This document shows, piece after piece, positions 11,176 through 19,100 of a DNA stretch of 21,285 bases (the stretch's first letter is position 1; each line of letters opens with the position of its first letter). Origin of the DNA: an uncultured Eubacteriales bacterium. Lineage in GTDB: Bacteria; Bacillota; Clostridia; Lachnospirales; Anaerotignaceae. Location of the stretch: assembly GCA_934552695.1 (NCBI GenBank), contig CAKTER010000007.1:1-21285 (forward strand). Direction: 5' to 3'. Under the pieces are notes generated by a model that had not been told where the DNA came from, ran no database searches, and worked only from the letters and a program-made list of their open reading frames with translations. The translations under genes were made by a program, and so were the position numbers.

Positions 11176-11655
11176 TTACCCCAGCAGCAACCGGTTCAGC
11201 GTCTGCTCTGCCGCCTCCCAGTCCACCGCCAGCACATAACTCATCTCGCTGACCAAAATTTGCCGGGCCGTATTCAGCAGCTTTTTTTCGGCGCTGGAAA
11301 GGGAGCGCTCCCGCTCCCGCAAAATCAGGCGCCGGTACACATCGGCCACCTCGTCCAGCCGCCCGGTCTTCATTTTTTCCAAGTTTTCCTTGTGGCGCTG
11401 GTTCCAATTGCTGTTAAAAACCACCGGTTTTTTCGAAACGCCAGCCAGCTGGGCCAGCAGCTCGGCCTCGTCCAGCACAGGGCGCAGTCCGGCCACTGCC
11501 GATTTTCGGTCGGACAAAGTTAAGCGCAGATTGCCCACCGGTAGCGATACATGATAGTACACCTCCGGGTTGCCATCCACCACTTTTTCTTCCACTTCGT
11601 CGATTACGCCGGCGCCGTACATGGGATATACGACCTTGTCGCCGCACTGGTACAT
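11176..11655 (-). CDS. CarD-family transcriptional regulator
   Basis: This 159-residue protein has the CarD/CdnL/TRCF RNA-polymerase-interaction domain at the N-terminus (FGDKVVYPMYGAGVI-like start, here CGDKVVYPMYGAGVIDEVEE). A helical C-terminal part follows, with LEKMKTGRLDEVADVYRRL and LSSAEKKLLNTARQILVSEM. Family members bind the polymerase beta subunit and stabilise the open promoter complex, commonly at ribosomal RNA genes. Length fits. The ribosome site GGGGG lies in a tight GGGG-GAA-CCCC hairpin just before ATG. It is the first gene of the carD, PIN/TRAM, ispD, rnhA run and has its own strong promoter. Confidence 0.93.
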   Translation of the reverse strand: MYQCGDKVVYPMYGAGVIDEVEEKVVDGNPEVYYHVSLPVGNLRLTLSDRKSAVAGLRPVLDEAELLAQLAGVSKKPVVFNSNWNQRHKENLEKMKTGRLDEVADVYRRLILRERERSLSSAEKKLLNTARQILVSEMSYVLAVDWEAAEQTLNRLLLG

Positions 11656-11705
11656 TGGGGTTCCCCCTTTCGCCCGCTATCACAGTCTTAAAACTGACCC
11701 ACTTT

Positions 11706-11735
11706 ATTATAGCACGAAAATTCCGGCATTGTAAA
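11706..11735 (-). promoter_or_regulatory. Promoter of carD
   Basis: On the minus strand TTTACA (11730-11735), an 18-bp spacer and a perfect TATAAT (11706-11711) preceded by TGC (extended -10) lie about 50 bp upstream of the start codon. Confidence 0.75.
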
Positions 11736-11829
11736 TAGGGCATTGTACCAGCCCCGGCCACTTTTGTCAATCCGTTTCCGCCAAAAACCGCCCTCTCGCC
11801 GGTTTTCGGCTCCTTCCGCAACTCCAAAT

Positions 11830-11858
11830 TTGACGGCGGCCCCGCCCCATGCTATGAT
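11830..11858 (+). promoter_or_regulatory. Promoter of topB
   Basis: TTGACG (11830-11835), a 17-bp spacer and TATGAT (11853-11858) with a TGC extended -10 lie about 40 bp upstream of the topB start. It diverges from the carD promoter. Confidence 0.75.
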
Positions 11859-11900
11859 GAGAAACAGAAGCACAAGCGGTCTGGTTTTAGGAGGGACGTT

Positions 11901-13994
11901 ATGGGAAAAACGCTGGTCATTGCCGAAAAGCCATCGGTAGCCCGGGACATTGCCCGGGTTTTAAAGTGCCGCACCCGGGGCGAAGGCTATTACGAAAACG
12001 AGACCACCATCGTTTCTTGGGCGTTGGGGCATTTGGTGGCCCTGGCCGAGCCCCAGGCCTACGACCCGGGCCTAAAAAAGTGGAGGGCTGAAAGCCTGCC
12101 CATCCTCCCCGCTCCTATGAAGCTGGCGGCCATCTCCAAAACCCGCAGCCAGCTAAAGGTGTTGCAGGCCCTGATGAAGCGCCCCGACAGCGGGCGGGAG
12201 GGGGAGCTGATTTTTCGCTACATTTATGAATACTGCCGGTGTAAAAAGCCCTTTTCCCGGCTATGGATTTCCAGCATGACCGACGAAGCCATCGCCGCCG
12301 GGTTCCAAAGCCTTCAGCCCGGCGCCAACTACGATACCCTGTATCGCTCGGCCAAGTGCCGCTCCGAAGCCGACTGGCTGGTGGGCATCAACGCCACCCG
12401 GGCCTATTCCCTGCGGTATCAGGCCCTGCTGAGCATTGGCCGGGTACAGACCCCCACCCTGGCCCTCATCGTAGACCGGCAAGCCCAGATTGACGCCTTT
12501 GTGCCCCAGGCCTATTGGCAGGTCATCGCCAACTTTGGGAGCTACACCGGCCTGTGGTGGGACGCTGAGCAAAAAACCGACCGGCTGCCCGACCGGGAGA
12601 CCGCTCAGGCCATTGCCGACCGGGTCAAGGGCCGCACCGGGGTGGTGGAAGCCCTGACCGCCCAAGAAAAACGGGAGGCTTCGCCTCTGCTCTACGACCT
12701 AACGGAGTTACAGCGGGACTGCAACCGGCTGTTTGGGTTTTCGGCCCAAAAAACCCTGTCCCTGGCCCAAAGCCTGTATGAGACCCGCAAGCGCCTTACC
12801 TATCCCCGGACGGACAGCCGCTACCTGACCCATGATATGGCCCCCCGGCTGCCCCTGCTGCTGCGGCGCATCGTCCAAAACCCGGATTATGCCGCCTTTG
12901 CCCAGCCGCTGCTGGAGCTGCCCAAGCTGCCCGTTACCAGCCGCATCGTGGACGACAGCAAGGTTTCGGACCACCACGCCATCATTCCCACCGAGGGCCC
13001 CTGCCGCAGCGAGGATTTGACCGCCGATGAAAAAAAGGTTTACGACTTGGTGGTGCGCCGGTTTTTGGCCGTATTTTACCCGGCCAAACGTACCTCGGTC
13101 ACCAAGGTTTTGACCCGGGTGGACGCCGATCTCTTCCAAACCCAAGGCACCCAGCTGGTGGAGGAGGGCTGGAGCGCCCTGTACCGGGATTTAAAATCCA
13201 AAAAGAAAAAGGAGGCTCCGCCCCTGCCCGCTTTGGCTCAGGGGGATAGCTTCCCGGTAAAAAAAGTCACCCTCGACGAAAAAAAGACCGAGCCCCCCAA
13301 ACCTTATACCGAGGCCACCCTGCTTTCGGCCATGGAAAACGCCGGGCGCTTTGTAGAGGACGAGGCCCTGCGGGAGCAGATGAAGGACGCCGGGCTGGGC
13401 ACCCCCGCCACCCGGGCTGCCATCATTGAACGGCTTTTGACCGTGGGCTACATTATCCGGAAAGGCAAAAGCCTCCTGCCTACCGAAAAAGGGAACCAGT
13501 TGATTGCGTTGGCCCCGGAAGCCCTCCGCTCCCCCGAAACGACCGGCAAGTGGGAGCGGGCCCTGGCCAATATGGCCCGGGGCGGCACTATGACCCCGGA
13601 GCGGTGTATGGGCAGCATTGTCCGCTACGTCCAATTTTTGGTGGCCGACAGCCAAACGGCCAAGCCCGGGATTGTGTTTGCCCCGGAAGAAAAAAAGGGC
13701 CGCCGTTCCAACGGGTTGGGAACCTGTCCCGCCTGCCATCAGGGGCAGGTGCGGGAAAGCGAAAAGTCCTTTTATTGCAGCCACTGGAAGCAGGGCTGCT
13801 TTACCGTTTGGAAGGACAGTCTGGACGCCTACGGAGCCAAGGTGGATAAAAAGCTTATCCAAACCCTGCTCAAGGCCGGAAAGGTGGAGGGCCTACCGGT
13901 CTCCCTGCCCCAAACCGGGGAAAAGGGCACCGCTACGGTGGTTTTTCGCCCGGACTACCGGGGGCTGGAGCTACGGGACCGCAAACCGCTGTAA
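11901..13994 (+). CDS. topB: DNA topoisomerase III (type IA), with a gap in the TOPRIM core
   Basis: This 697-residue type IA topoisomerase cuts one DNA strand and passes another through, resolving precatenanes and recombination intermediates. The TOPRIM start MGKTLVIAEKPSVARDIARV carries Glu9. The strand-passage domain includes LWISSMTDEAI, SEADWLVGINATRA and GRVQTPTLAL. The catalytic tyrosine is Tyr301 in LTYPRTDSRYL. A C-terminal zinc-finger-like segment has CPAC and later Cys residues (about residues 610-635). The start follows AGGAGGGACGTT. Oddly, the acidic motif reads LMKRPDSGREGELIFR: the usual hydrophobic strand ending in ATD before SGREGE is missing, about nine residues in frame. 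Activity is therefore uncertain. It stands alone between divergent and convergent neighbours. Confidence 0.95.
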   Translation: MGKTLVIAEKPSVARDIARVLKCRTRGEGYYENETTIVSWALGHLVALAEPQAYDPGLKKWRAESLPILPAPMKLAAISKTRSQLKVLQALMKRPDSGREGELIFRYIYEYCRCKKPFSRLWISSMTDEAIAAGFQSLQPGANYDTLYRSAKCRSEADWLVGINATRAYSLRYQALLSIGRVQTPTLALIVDRQAQIDAFVPQAYWQVIANFGSYTGLWWDAEQKTDRLPDRETAQAIADRVKGRTGVVEALTAQEKREASPLLYDLTELQRDCNRLFGFSAQKTLSLAQSLYETRKRLTYPRTDSRYLTHDMAPRLPLLLRRIVQNPDYAAFAQPLLELPKLPVTSRIVDDSKVSDHHAIIPTEGPCRSEDLTADEKKVYDLVVRRFLAVFYPAKRTSVTKVLTRVDADLFQTQGTQLVEEGWSALYRDLKSKKKKEAPPLPALAQGDSFPVKKVTLDEKKTEPPKPYTEATLLSAMENAGRFVEDEALREQMKDAGLGTPATRAAIIERLLTVGYIIRKGKSLLPTEKGNQLIALAPEALRSPETTGKWERALANMARGGTMTPERCMGSIVRYVQFLVADSQTAKPGIVFAPEEKKGRRSNGLGTCPACHQGQVRESEKSFYCSHWKQGCFTVWKDSLDAYGAKVDKKLIQTLLKAGKVEGLPVSLPQTGEKGTATVVFRPDYRGLELRDRKPL

Positions 13995-14123
13995 CCCGGC
14001 GGTTCCGCTGCCTCCCGCAAAGCCCCGGCGGGGCTACCCTCCAACCGCCTTGCTCTCACAGCCCTTTGTCCTCTTGATTCAAAGTCATTTCTCTCCGATT
14101 CTTTTGTTAAAACGATTCTATAT

Positions 14124-14164
14124 AAAACACAGGGGATGCCTGCTCCTAGGCTCCCCTGTGTTTT
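14124..14164. terminator. Bidirectional terminator shared by topB and the anti-sigma gene
   Basis: A perfect 13-bp stem AAAACACAGGGGA/TCCCCTGTGTTTT (14124-14136 with 14152-14164) has an inner GCCT/AGGC extension. Ts end the stem on one strand and As begin it, so it can stop transcription from both sides. It lies between the convergent topB and sigma/anti-sigma units. The other hairpin in this gap, AGCCCC-GGC-GGGGCT (14021-14035), has no T run. Confidence 0.85.
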
Positions 14165-14219
14165 GCTCTCCGTTTTTTGTTGGGCCTTTTTCTGTTTTTC
14201 GGCGCCCTCCGCCAACCGC

Positions 14220-15134
14220 TTATCGGTCGGCCTTTCGTTTGGCCCAAAGCAACCCGCCGGACAAAGCGGCACAAAGCAGCGCCAAAATTAGGAATACCGG
14301 CCCTTTTCGGCTCATTCCTCGAGGCGTTGGAGTCGTACCGGCTTCGGAAGCCCCGTCTGCGGCCAGCCCGTCCCCGGCGGCTTCGTCCAAGACCTCTTTG
14401 GCCAGACCCTCGTCTTTGGCGTCCTCCGCTTCGGCATCCGATGCCGCCAGCGCCCGGTCATCGACAAGCGCCTGCTCCGTCTCGCCTGCCTCGTTCTTTT
14501 CCTCTCCGGCTGTCGTTCCGTCTCCGGTATAAAACAGAACCGCTTCCGGTGCTTCCTCTTCTGTCTCTATACCGGCAGCGTCGGCCATCTTCTCTGCGGC
14601 ATTCCCCGTCTCTGCGGTATTTGCACTCCGCTCCTCGGGCGGGGCCGCCATCATGCGGAGCGGCGCTTGGCCGGCTGTTTCCGGTTCGGCCAAGGCTTCT
14701 TCGGCCTCTGCTGCGGAATTTACCTCTGCCCCGGCCTGGCCCGGCCCCCGTTGGAAGCTGTAAACCGAAAGCCCGCCAAAGCCCACGGCCACCAGCAGCA
14801 AAACCCCCGCCGCCAGCGAGGCAAACCGCCCCGTGACCTGCCGTTTGCCCCCGGGTCGTACCATCAAAACCGGTTTTGTTGCTTCCGGCTCAATCCCTTC
14901 CCGTTTTTTATTGGCCTCCCGATGCAGCCGTTCCATCAACGCCGCATGGAAGCCGGCCGGAAGCTCCGCCGACGGCAGCTCGCCCAAGGCGTTCAGCAAC
15001 GCCGCCAGCTCATCCCGCTCTGCCGCACAGGACGGGCAGCTTTGCAAATGAGCTTCTATCTGCTCCCGCTCTTGAAGCGGCAATTCGCCTTCCAAATATT
15101 CGGACAAATGCTCCTGCACCCAAGAACATTCCAT
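14220..15134 (-). CDS. Membrane-bound zinc-finger anti-sigma factor
   Basis: The first 40 residues form a zinc-binding anti-sigma (zf-HC2/ZAS) domain with the H-x3-C-x2-C motif His29, Cys33, Cys36 in HLQSCPSC. Such domains hold an ECF sigma factor inactive in the cytoplasm. A membrane segment at about 104-127 is followed by a 150-residue stretch rich in Ala, Glu, Asp and Thr that would lie outside the cell. A second hydrophobic segment at about 279-297 ends in WAKRKADR. The second anchor and the acidic low-complexity linker are less usual than the common single-helix form. AAGGAGGGG lies inside the end of the sigma gene, and the ATG starts two bases after its stop, so the pair is tightly coupled. 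Confidence 0.88.
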   Translation of the reverse strand: MECSWVQEHLSEYLEGELPLQEREQIEAHLQSCPSCAAERDELAALLNALGELPSAELPAGFHAALMERLHREANKKREGIEPEATKPVLMVRPGGKRQVTGRFASLAAGVLLLVAVGFGGLSVYSFQRGPGQAGAEVNSAAEAEEALAEPETAGQAPLRMMAAPPEERSANTAETGNAAEKMADAAGIETEEEAPEAVLFYTGDGTTAGEEKNEAGETEQALVDDRALAASDAEAEDAKDEGLAKEVLDEAAGDGLAADGASEAGTTPTPRGMSRKGPVFLILALLCAALSGGLLWAKRKADR

Positions 15135-15136
15135 GG

Positions 15137-15754
15137 CTACCCCTCCTTTCTTTCGTTCTTATGACGGAACAATGCGGGAAAAAGTTCCCGTTCTTTTTGC
15201 AAGGCTTTTTTCAACAGGGCCCGCCCCCGGGACACCCGGGACTTCACCGTTCCCACCGCCAGCCCCTCCTGCCGGGCAATTTCCTGATAGCTCAGACCCT
15301 CCAAATCCCGCAAAATTACCATCAGCCGGTAATCCTCCGGCAGGTCGCAAAGCGCCTCCCGAATCTTCCCCCGGCGCTCCCGCTGCAAAGCCTGTTCTTC
15401 CGGCGATGGGCCGGGGTCTTCGTGCTGAATAACCGGGCCCCCGTCCGAATCGTTCAGGCCCTCCAACGGCAGCTCCCGCCCGGTTTTGCGCCGCCGCAGC
15501 GCATCAATCGCTGCATTGTGGGCAATCCGGTACAGCCAGGTCGAAAACGCCGATCGCCCATCAAACTGTCCCATATTTTGATAAGCACGCAAAAAAACCT
15601 CCTGTGCCACATCCCAAGCGTCCTGCTCATTCCCTAAAATCCGCAAAACCACTCGGTACACAAAGGTTTCGTGGGCCAGCACCAATTCTTCAAAAGCCCG
15701 CATATCCCCGGCTTTGGCCTGCTGTGCCAGCCGGGCCGCCTCCGTTTTTTCCAA
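15137..15754 (-). CDS. ECF-type RNA polymerase sigma factor
   Basis: About 205 residues long, this is an extracytoplasmic-function sigma factor of the SigW/RpoE type. Region 2 spans roughly 20-90 (FEELVLAHETFVYRVVLRIL, then DAWDVAQEVFLRAYQ, then FSTWLYRIAHNAAIDALRR). Region 4 spans about 138-190, with the helix-turn-helix in LSYQEIARQEGLAVGTVKSR. Region 3 is absent, as expected. I chose the TTG at 15754 because GGGAGG stands eight bases upstream. The in-frame ATG at 15775 has no convincing ribosome site and overlaps a promoter -10 (TAAAAT), but it cannot be excluded. The next gene is its anti-sigma factor. Target genes are not known. Confidence 0.93.
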   Translation of the reverse strand: MEKTEAARLAQQAKAGDMRAFEELVLAHETFVYRVVLRILGNEQDAWDVAQEVFLRAYQNMGQFDGRSAFSTWLYRIAHNAAIDALRRRKTGRELPLEGLNDSDGGPVIQHEDPGPSPEEQALQRERRGKIREALCDLPEDYRLMVILRDLEGLSYQEIARQEGLAVGTVKSRVSRGRALLKKALQKERELFPALFRHKNERKEG

Positions 15755-15773
15755 GGCAAGCACCTCCCGCTTC

Positions 15774-15802
15774 ATTTTATCTTACCGGCCTATAAAACGC
15801 AA
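15774..15802 (-). promoter_or_regulatory. Candidate promoter of the sigma/anti-sigma operon
   Basis: On the minus strand TTGCGT (15797-15802), a 17-bp spacer and TAAAAT (15774-15779) look like a sigma-A promoter. The -10 overlaps the upstream ATG, which favours translation from the TTG at 15754 with a very short leader. I saw no ECF-type (AAC..CGT) promoter here, so autoregulation is not evident. Confidence 0.4.
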
Positions 15803-15831
15803 CGGCATTTCCTTTGATTTTTAAAAAAGGC

Positions 15832-15863
15832 TTGCATTCTCCCCCGGTGTGTGGTACTATAAT
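15832..15863 (+). promoter_or_regulatory. Promoter of tRNA-Leu
   Basis: TTGCAT (15832-15837) is followed after 17 bp by TACTAT (15855-15860) with an extended TGG. An overlapping TATAAT lies at 15858-15863. The tRNA begins ten bases later. Confidence 0.6.
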
Positions 15864-15872
15864 TAAGATTTT

Positions 15873-15956
15873 GCCGGTGTGATGGAATTGGCAGACGTGA
15901 CGGACTCAAAATCCGTTGGTGGCAACACCGTGTGGGTTCGAGTCCCACCACCGGCA
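15873..15956 (+). tRNA. tRNA-Leu, anticodon CAA
   Basis: The sequence folds as a class II tRNA. The acceptor stem is GCCGGTG/CACCGGC (15873-15879 with 15949-15955) with discriminator A at 15956. The anticodon stem ACGGA/TCCGT encloses the loop CTCAAAA with anticodon CAA at 15907-15909, reading UUG leucine codons. A long variable arm (TGGTGGCAACACCG region) and the T arm GTGGG-TTCGAGT-CCCAC follow. The bases after the discriminator are TCCA, so the CCA tail is not encoded and must be added afterwards. It has its own promoter and terminator. Confidence 0.96.
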
Positions 15957-15960
15957 TCCA

Positions 15961-15989
15961 AGAGAAGTGGAAACGCTTCTCTTTTTTTA
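15961..15989 (+). terminator. Terminator of tRNA-Leu
   Basis: A 9-bp stem AGAGAAGTG/CGCTTCTCT (one G-T pair) with a GAAA tetraloop is followed by a long T run. It starts four bases after the tRNA end. Confidence 0.9.
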
Positions 15990-16098
15990 TTTTCGTTCTT
16001 TCCCACCCCAAATCGCTCCGTCTATCTACCTTTTTTTCCTCCCTCAACCTTCTTTCTTCGCATTTCCCCTTCCCTTTTTCCTCTCTTTCCCCCCAACA
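15983..16098. repeat. Polypyrimidine tract between tRNA-Leu and the S-layer gene
   Basis: About 115 bp of the plus strand is overwhelmingly C and T, with runs such as CTACCTTTTTTTCCTCCCTC and CCCTTCCCTTTTTCCTCTC. It is not coding and is not a tandem repeat with a clear unit. It lies between two convergent terminators. Confidence 0.6.
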
Positions 16099-16133
16099 CA
16101 AAAAGCGGACAAGCCCATTGGACTTGCCCGCTT
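16099..16133 (-). terminator. Terminator of the S-layer-homology gene
   Basis: On the minus strand an 11-bp stem AAGCGGGCAAG/CTTGTCCGCTT (one G-T pair; 16123-16133 with 16103-16113) is followed by a run of Ts. It begins about 17 bases after the stop codon of the large surface-protein gene. Confidence 0.85.
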
Positions 16134-16149
16134 CTTTACTTTCCGTTAT

Positions 16150-19100
16150 TTATTTGTTGCCAAACACCCGATACAGGAAGCAAACAATCTGCGCCCGGGT
16201 ACAATCCAGCCCAGGCCCAAACAGCCCGTTGCCAATCCCGGAGGTCACGCCGTTGGCCGCCGCCCAGGCCACCGCCTGTGCAAAATAGCTATCCGCCGGG
16301 ACATCCGAAAAGTCGGCCGTGCCGTTGGTTTCGGCCTGAATGGCCCGGAACAGCAGGGCTACCGCCTCGGCCCGGGTGCAGGTCTTATCGGGGCTAAACC
16401 GGTTCTCTCCGGTGCCGCTGGTAATCCCCTGCTCCACCGCCCAGGCTACTGCCTTGGCATAGTAGGCGTCGGCTGCCACGTCGGCCATCCCGCTTTGGCT
16501 GGCCGGCTCGGGGCTGCCCATAACCCGCCACAGGAAGGTCACAATCTGTGCCCGGGTGCAAGCCCCGTCGGGCCCAAACAGCCCATTGCCCAAGCCGCTG
16601 GTCACACCGTTTTCCACGGCCCAGCGCACCGCCTCGGCATAGTAAGCACCGGCGGGTACGTCGGTAAAGCTCAGCTCGCTGCCGGGCTCCGGTGCCGTCT
16701 CGCCATCCCGGAAGCTTACCCGAATGGTCACCGCCCCGGTGGGCTGGATAAAGCTATAGGTGCCGTCGCCATTGTCCTTTACTGCCACCGGATCGCCGTT
16801 CCGGTCGGTCACGGTCACCTGGCCTACTTCCTTGCCGTCCTTGGGCTGAGGCTTAATCGTCACGGTATCGCCCGTCTTGGGGTTGGCCGGGGTAGTCGTC
16901 ACCTTGCCGCCGGCTTCCTCCGCCCGAATCGTCGGAGGATAGGTGGTAATGGGCTTGGCGGTGCTGACGCCGCCACCGGAACCGCCGCTGGCCCCGTAGT
17001 TGGCCGTCACCGTTACATCGTGGGCGGGCATTTCAAACCCGGCCTTCAGCTGGTTGGCATCTTCCACTTCCACATCGTCAGAGGTCCAGCCGGTAAAGGA
17101 CGTGCTCCGCCGGTCGGTCTCCACCTGGACCCGGTCGTGCCAGCCATACAGCCCGGCGCCGGTCTCTTCGGCCCCGCTGCCCTTCACCGTTACGGTAAAG
17201 CAGGAAACAGCCCGGGTGATATTATCCGCATAATCCGTACCCTTACTCAGGAAATAAGCATCATTCGTTTTCTTCAGCAGCTTATCGTCCCAGGTCCCGG
17301 TATAAAACTCATCGCCATTCCGGTCAAACAGCCGGAACGTACCGGGCAAAGCAAACCCCTTGGAATCTCCGATCTCAAGTACATCGTCGTAGCCATCCTC
17401 GGCAACCAGATCGAAAACCGAATTCTCAATCCGGAAGGCTCCCGCTATATCCAGCGGTTTATCTTCTGCCACAATCGACAGCTCACTGTCGGTCACCGTA
17501 ACATTTCCCTTCTGCGTCCAAAGCCCACTGCCGCCCGCATCCACAGAAAGCTGGCTGCGGATCACCTCGGTCTGGCCATCTTTCACCTTAATGGCATCGT
17601 CATCGCTCACAATATCCACCCGGGAATCCACGATCCGCAGGCTGCCGCCCAAATCCAGACCATCATCCCCTACGTTCATCCCCAGGGAGCAGTTTTCAAT
17701 GTTCAGACCATATCTCTTCCAATACATCCCATCATAGTCCGAAAGCGACTGGATAAAAAGCTGGGAAACTTCCTTGCCCCGGCCCCGAATGGTCACCGCC
17801 GAATCCTCACCGTCCACCGGGCAATGAATGCCATAATTTGCCGCAAAGAGCTCCGCATCCCCTTCTACCACAATGGTGGTATCCCCGGGAATCGTCAGCG
17901 CCGGCTCATCCTCATCCTGGCATTGCAGGCTAAACCCATCCCGCAGGGTCAGCGTATGGCTGGTCTCGTCCCAGCTCCACAAATCTTCCGGCCCGGGCTG
18001 GGGCAGGTTTTCGCTGTCGGTAAAGTTCAGGGGCTCGTCGTTCCGCAAAGCCATTACCGACATACTCCCGGTGCATTCGCCTACGTCGCTGTCATTGTAG
18101 CCGCACAAAAACAGGTAATAGGTCCCGGCCTCGGTGACCACCGTCCGCCCTATCTCGCCGTTCCCGTTTTTGTTGTCATAATCCTGACGACTTACCCGTA
18201 CCCCATTGGCATCAAACAGACAGATCTGGGTATCTATACTCCAATCGGTACCATACATACTGTATTCCAGCAGGCTGTTGGCCTCCAGCTCCAGCTTCAG
18301 CACCTTCCCATAGGCCGTGCTGCTCCCATCATTGCCCAGCCCACTATATATCACATTTTCGCTGCCCAGCGTATATTCCAAAGAGGCCGGCAGCGTTGTA
18401 GTTTCGGTAGTCTCGGCAATGGCCTCGGCTACGGTCAGAGTCCGCAGGGGATCTGCCAGATAGATTTTGGCCGTACACTCGCCGCTTTCATACAAATTGT
18501 AACCAAACAGCCCCAGCACATAGGTCCCGGCCTCGGCAAACGTAAACCGGGCCATTTCGCCATCCCCACGCCAGTTGTTATCGTTGCGTTCCTGAATTTT
18601 ATTTCCCTGCTCATCCAACAGGAAGAGCTTCGTGTTGATGTCGTCGGTTTTTTCGCCGAACCACACCACCAGCTCTTTGGCGCTGTCGTCTACCTCCACC
18701 TTGACCAGCTTACCGGCATAGTCGTAGTCCCCGCCGGGCTCCTCAATGGTATAAATTTCCGCTCCGCTGTCCAGCGTGTAGTCAAAGTCCACAGGCAGGG
18801 GCGTGACCGGCAGCTTCCGAATGGCTTCGGCCAAATCCACCTTCTGGGTCAACTGTATTTCGGCATGGTAGGTCTGGCCCTTTGCCTTCTCCGGAGCCAG
18901 CATCACCACATAATACGTCCCGGCTTCGTGTATTTCCGCCGACAAATTATTGTCAGCGACCAAAATATTCTTGTTTTCATCCAGCAAATAACCGGCATAA
19001 GGCAGTCCGGGAATCTTTCCCGCAAAGGAAGCGTTCAGCCTACTCCCGGCAGCGGCCGAAATCCGGTACACTTTCCCCACCACCGGCACTACCGGAGCCA

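Noticed and set aside
14021..14035. AGCCCC-GGC-GGGGCT hairpin after topB as a terminator
   Set aside because: It has no T run, and a much stronger terminator lies about 100 bp downstream.
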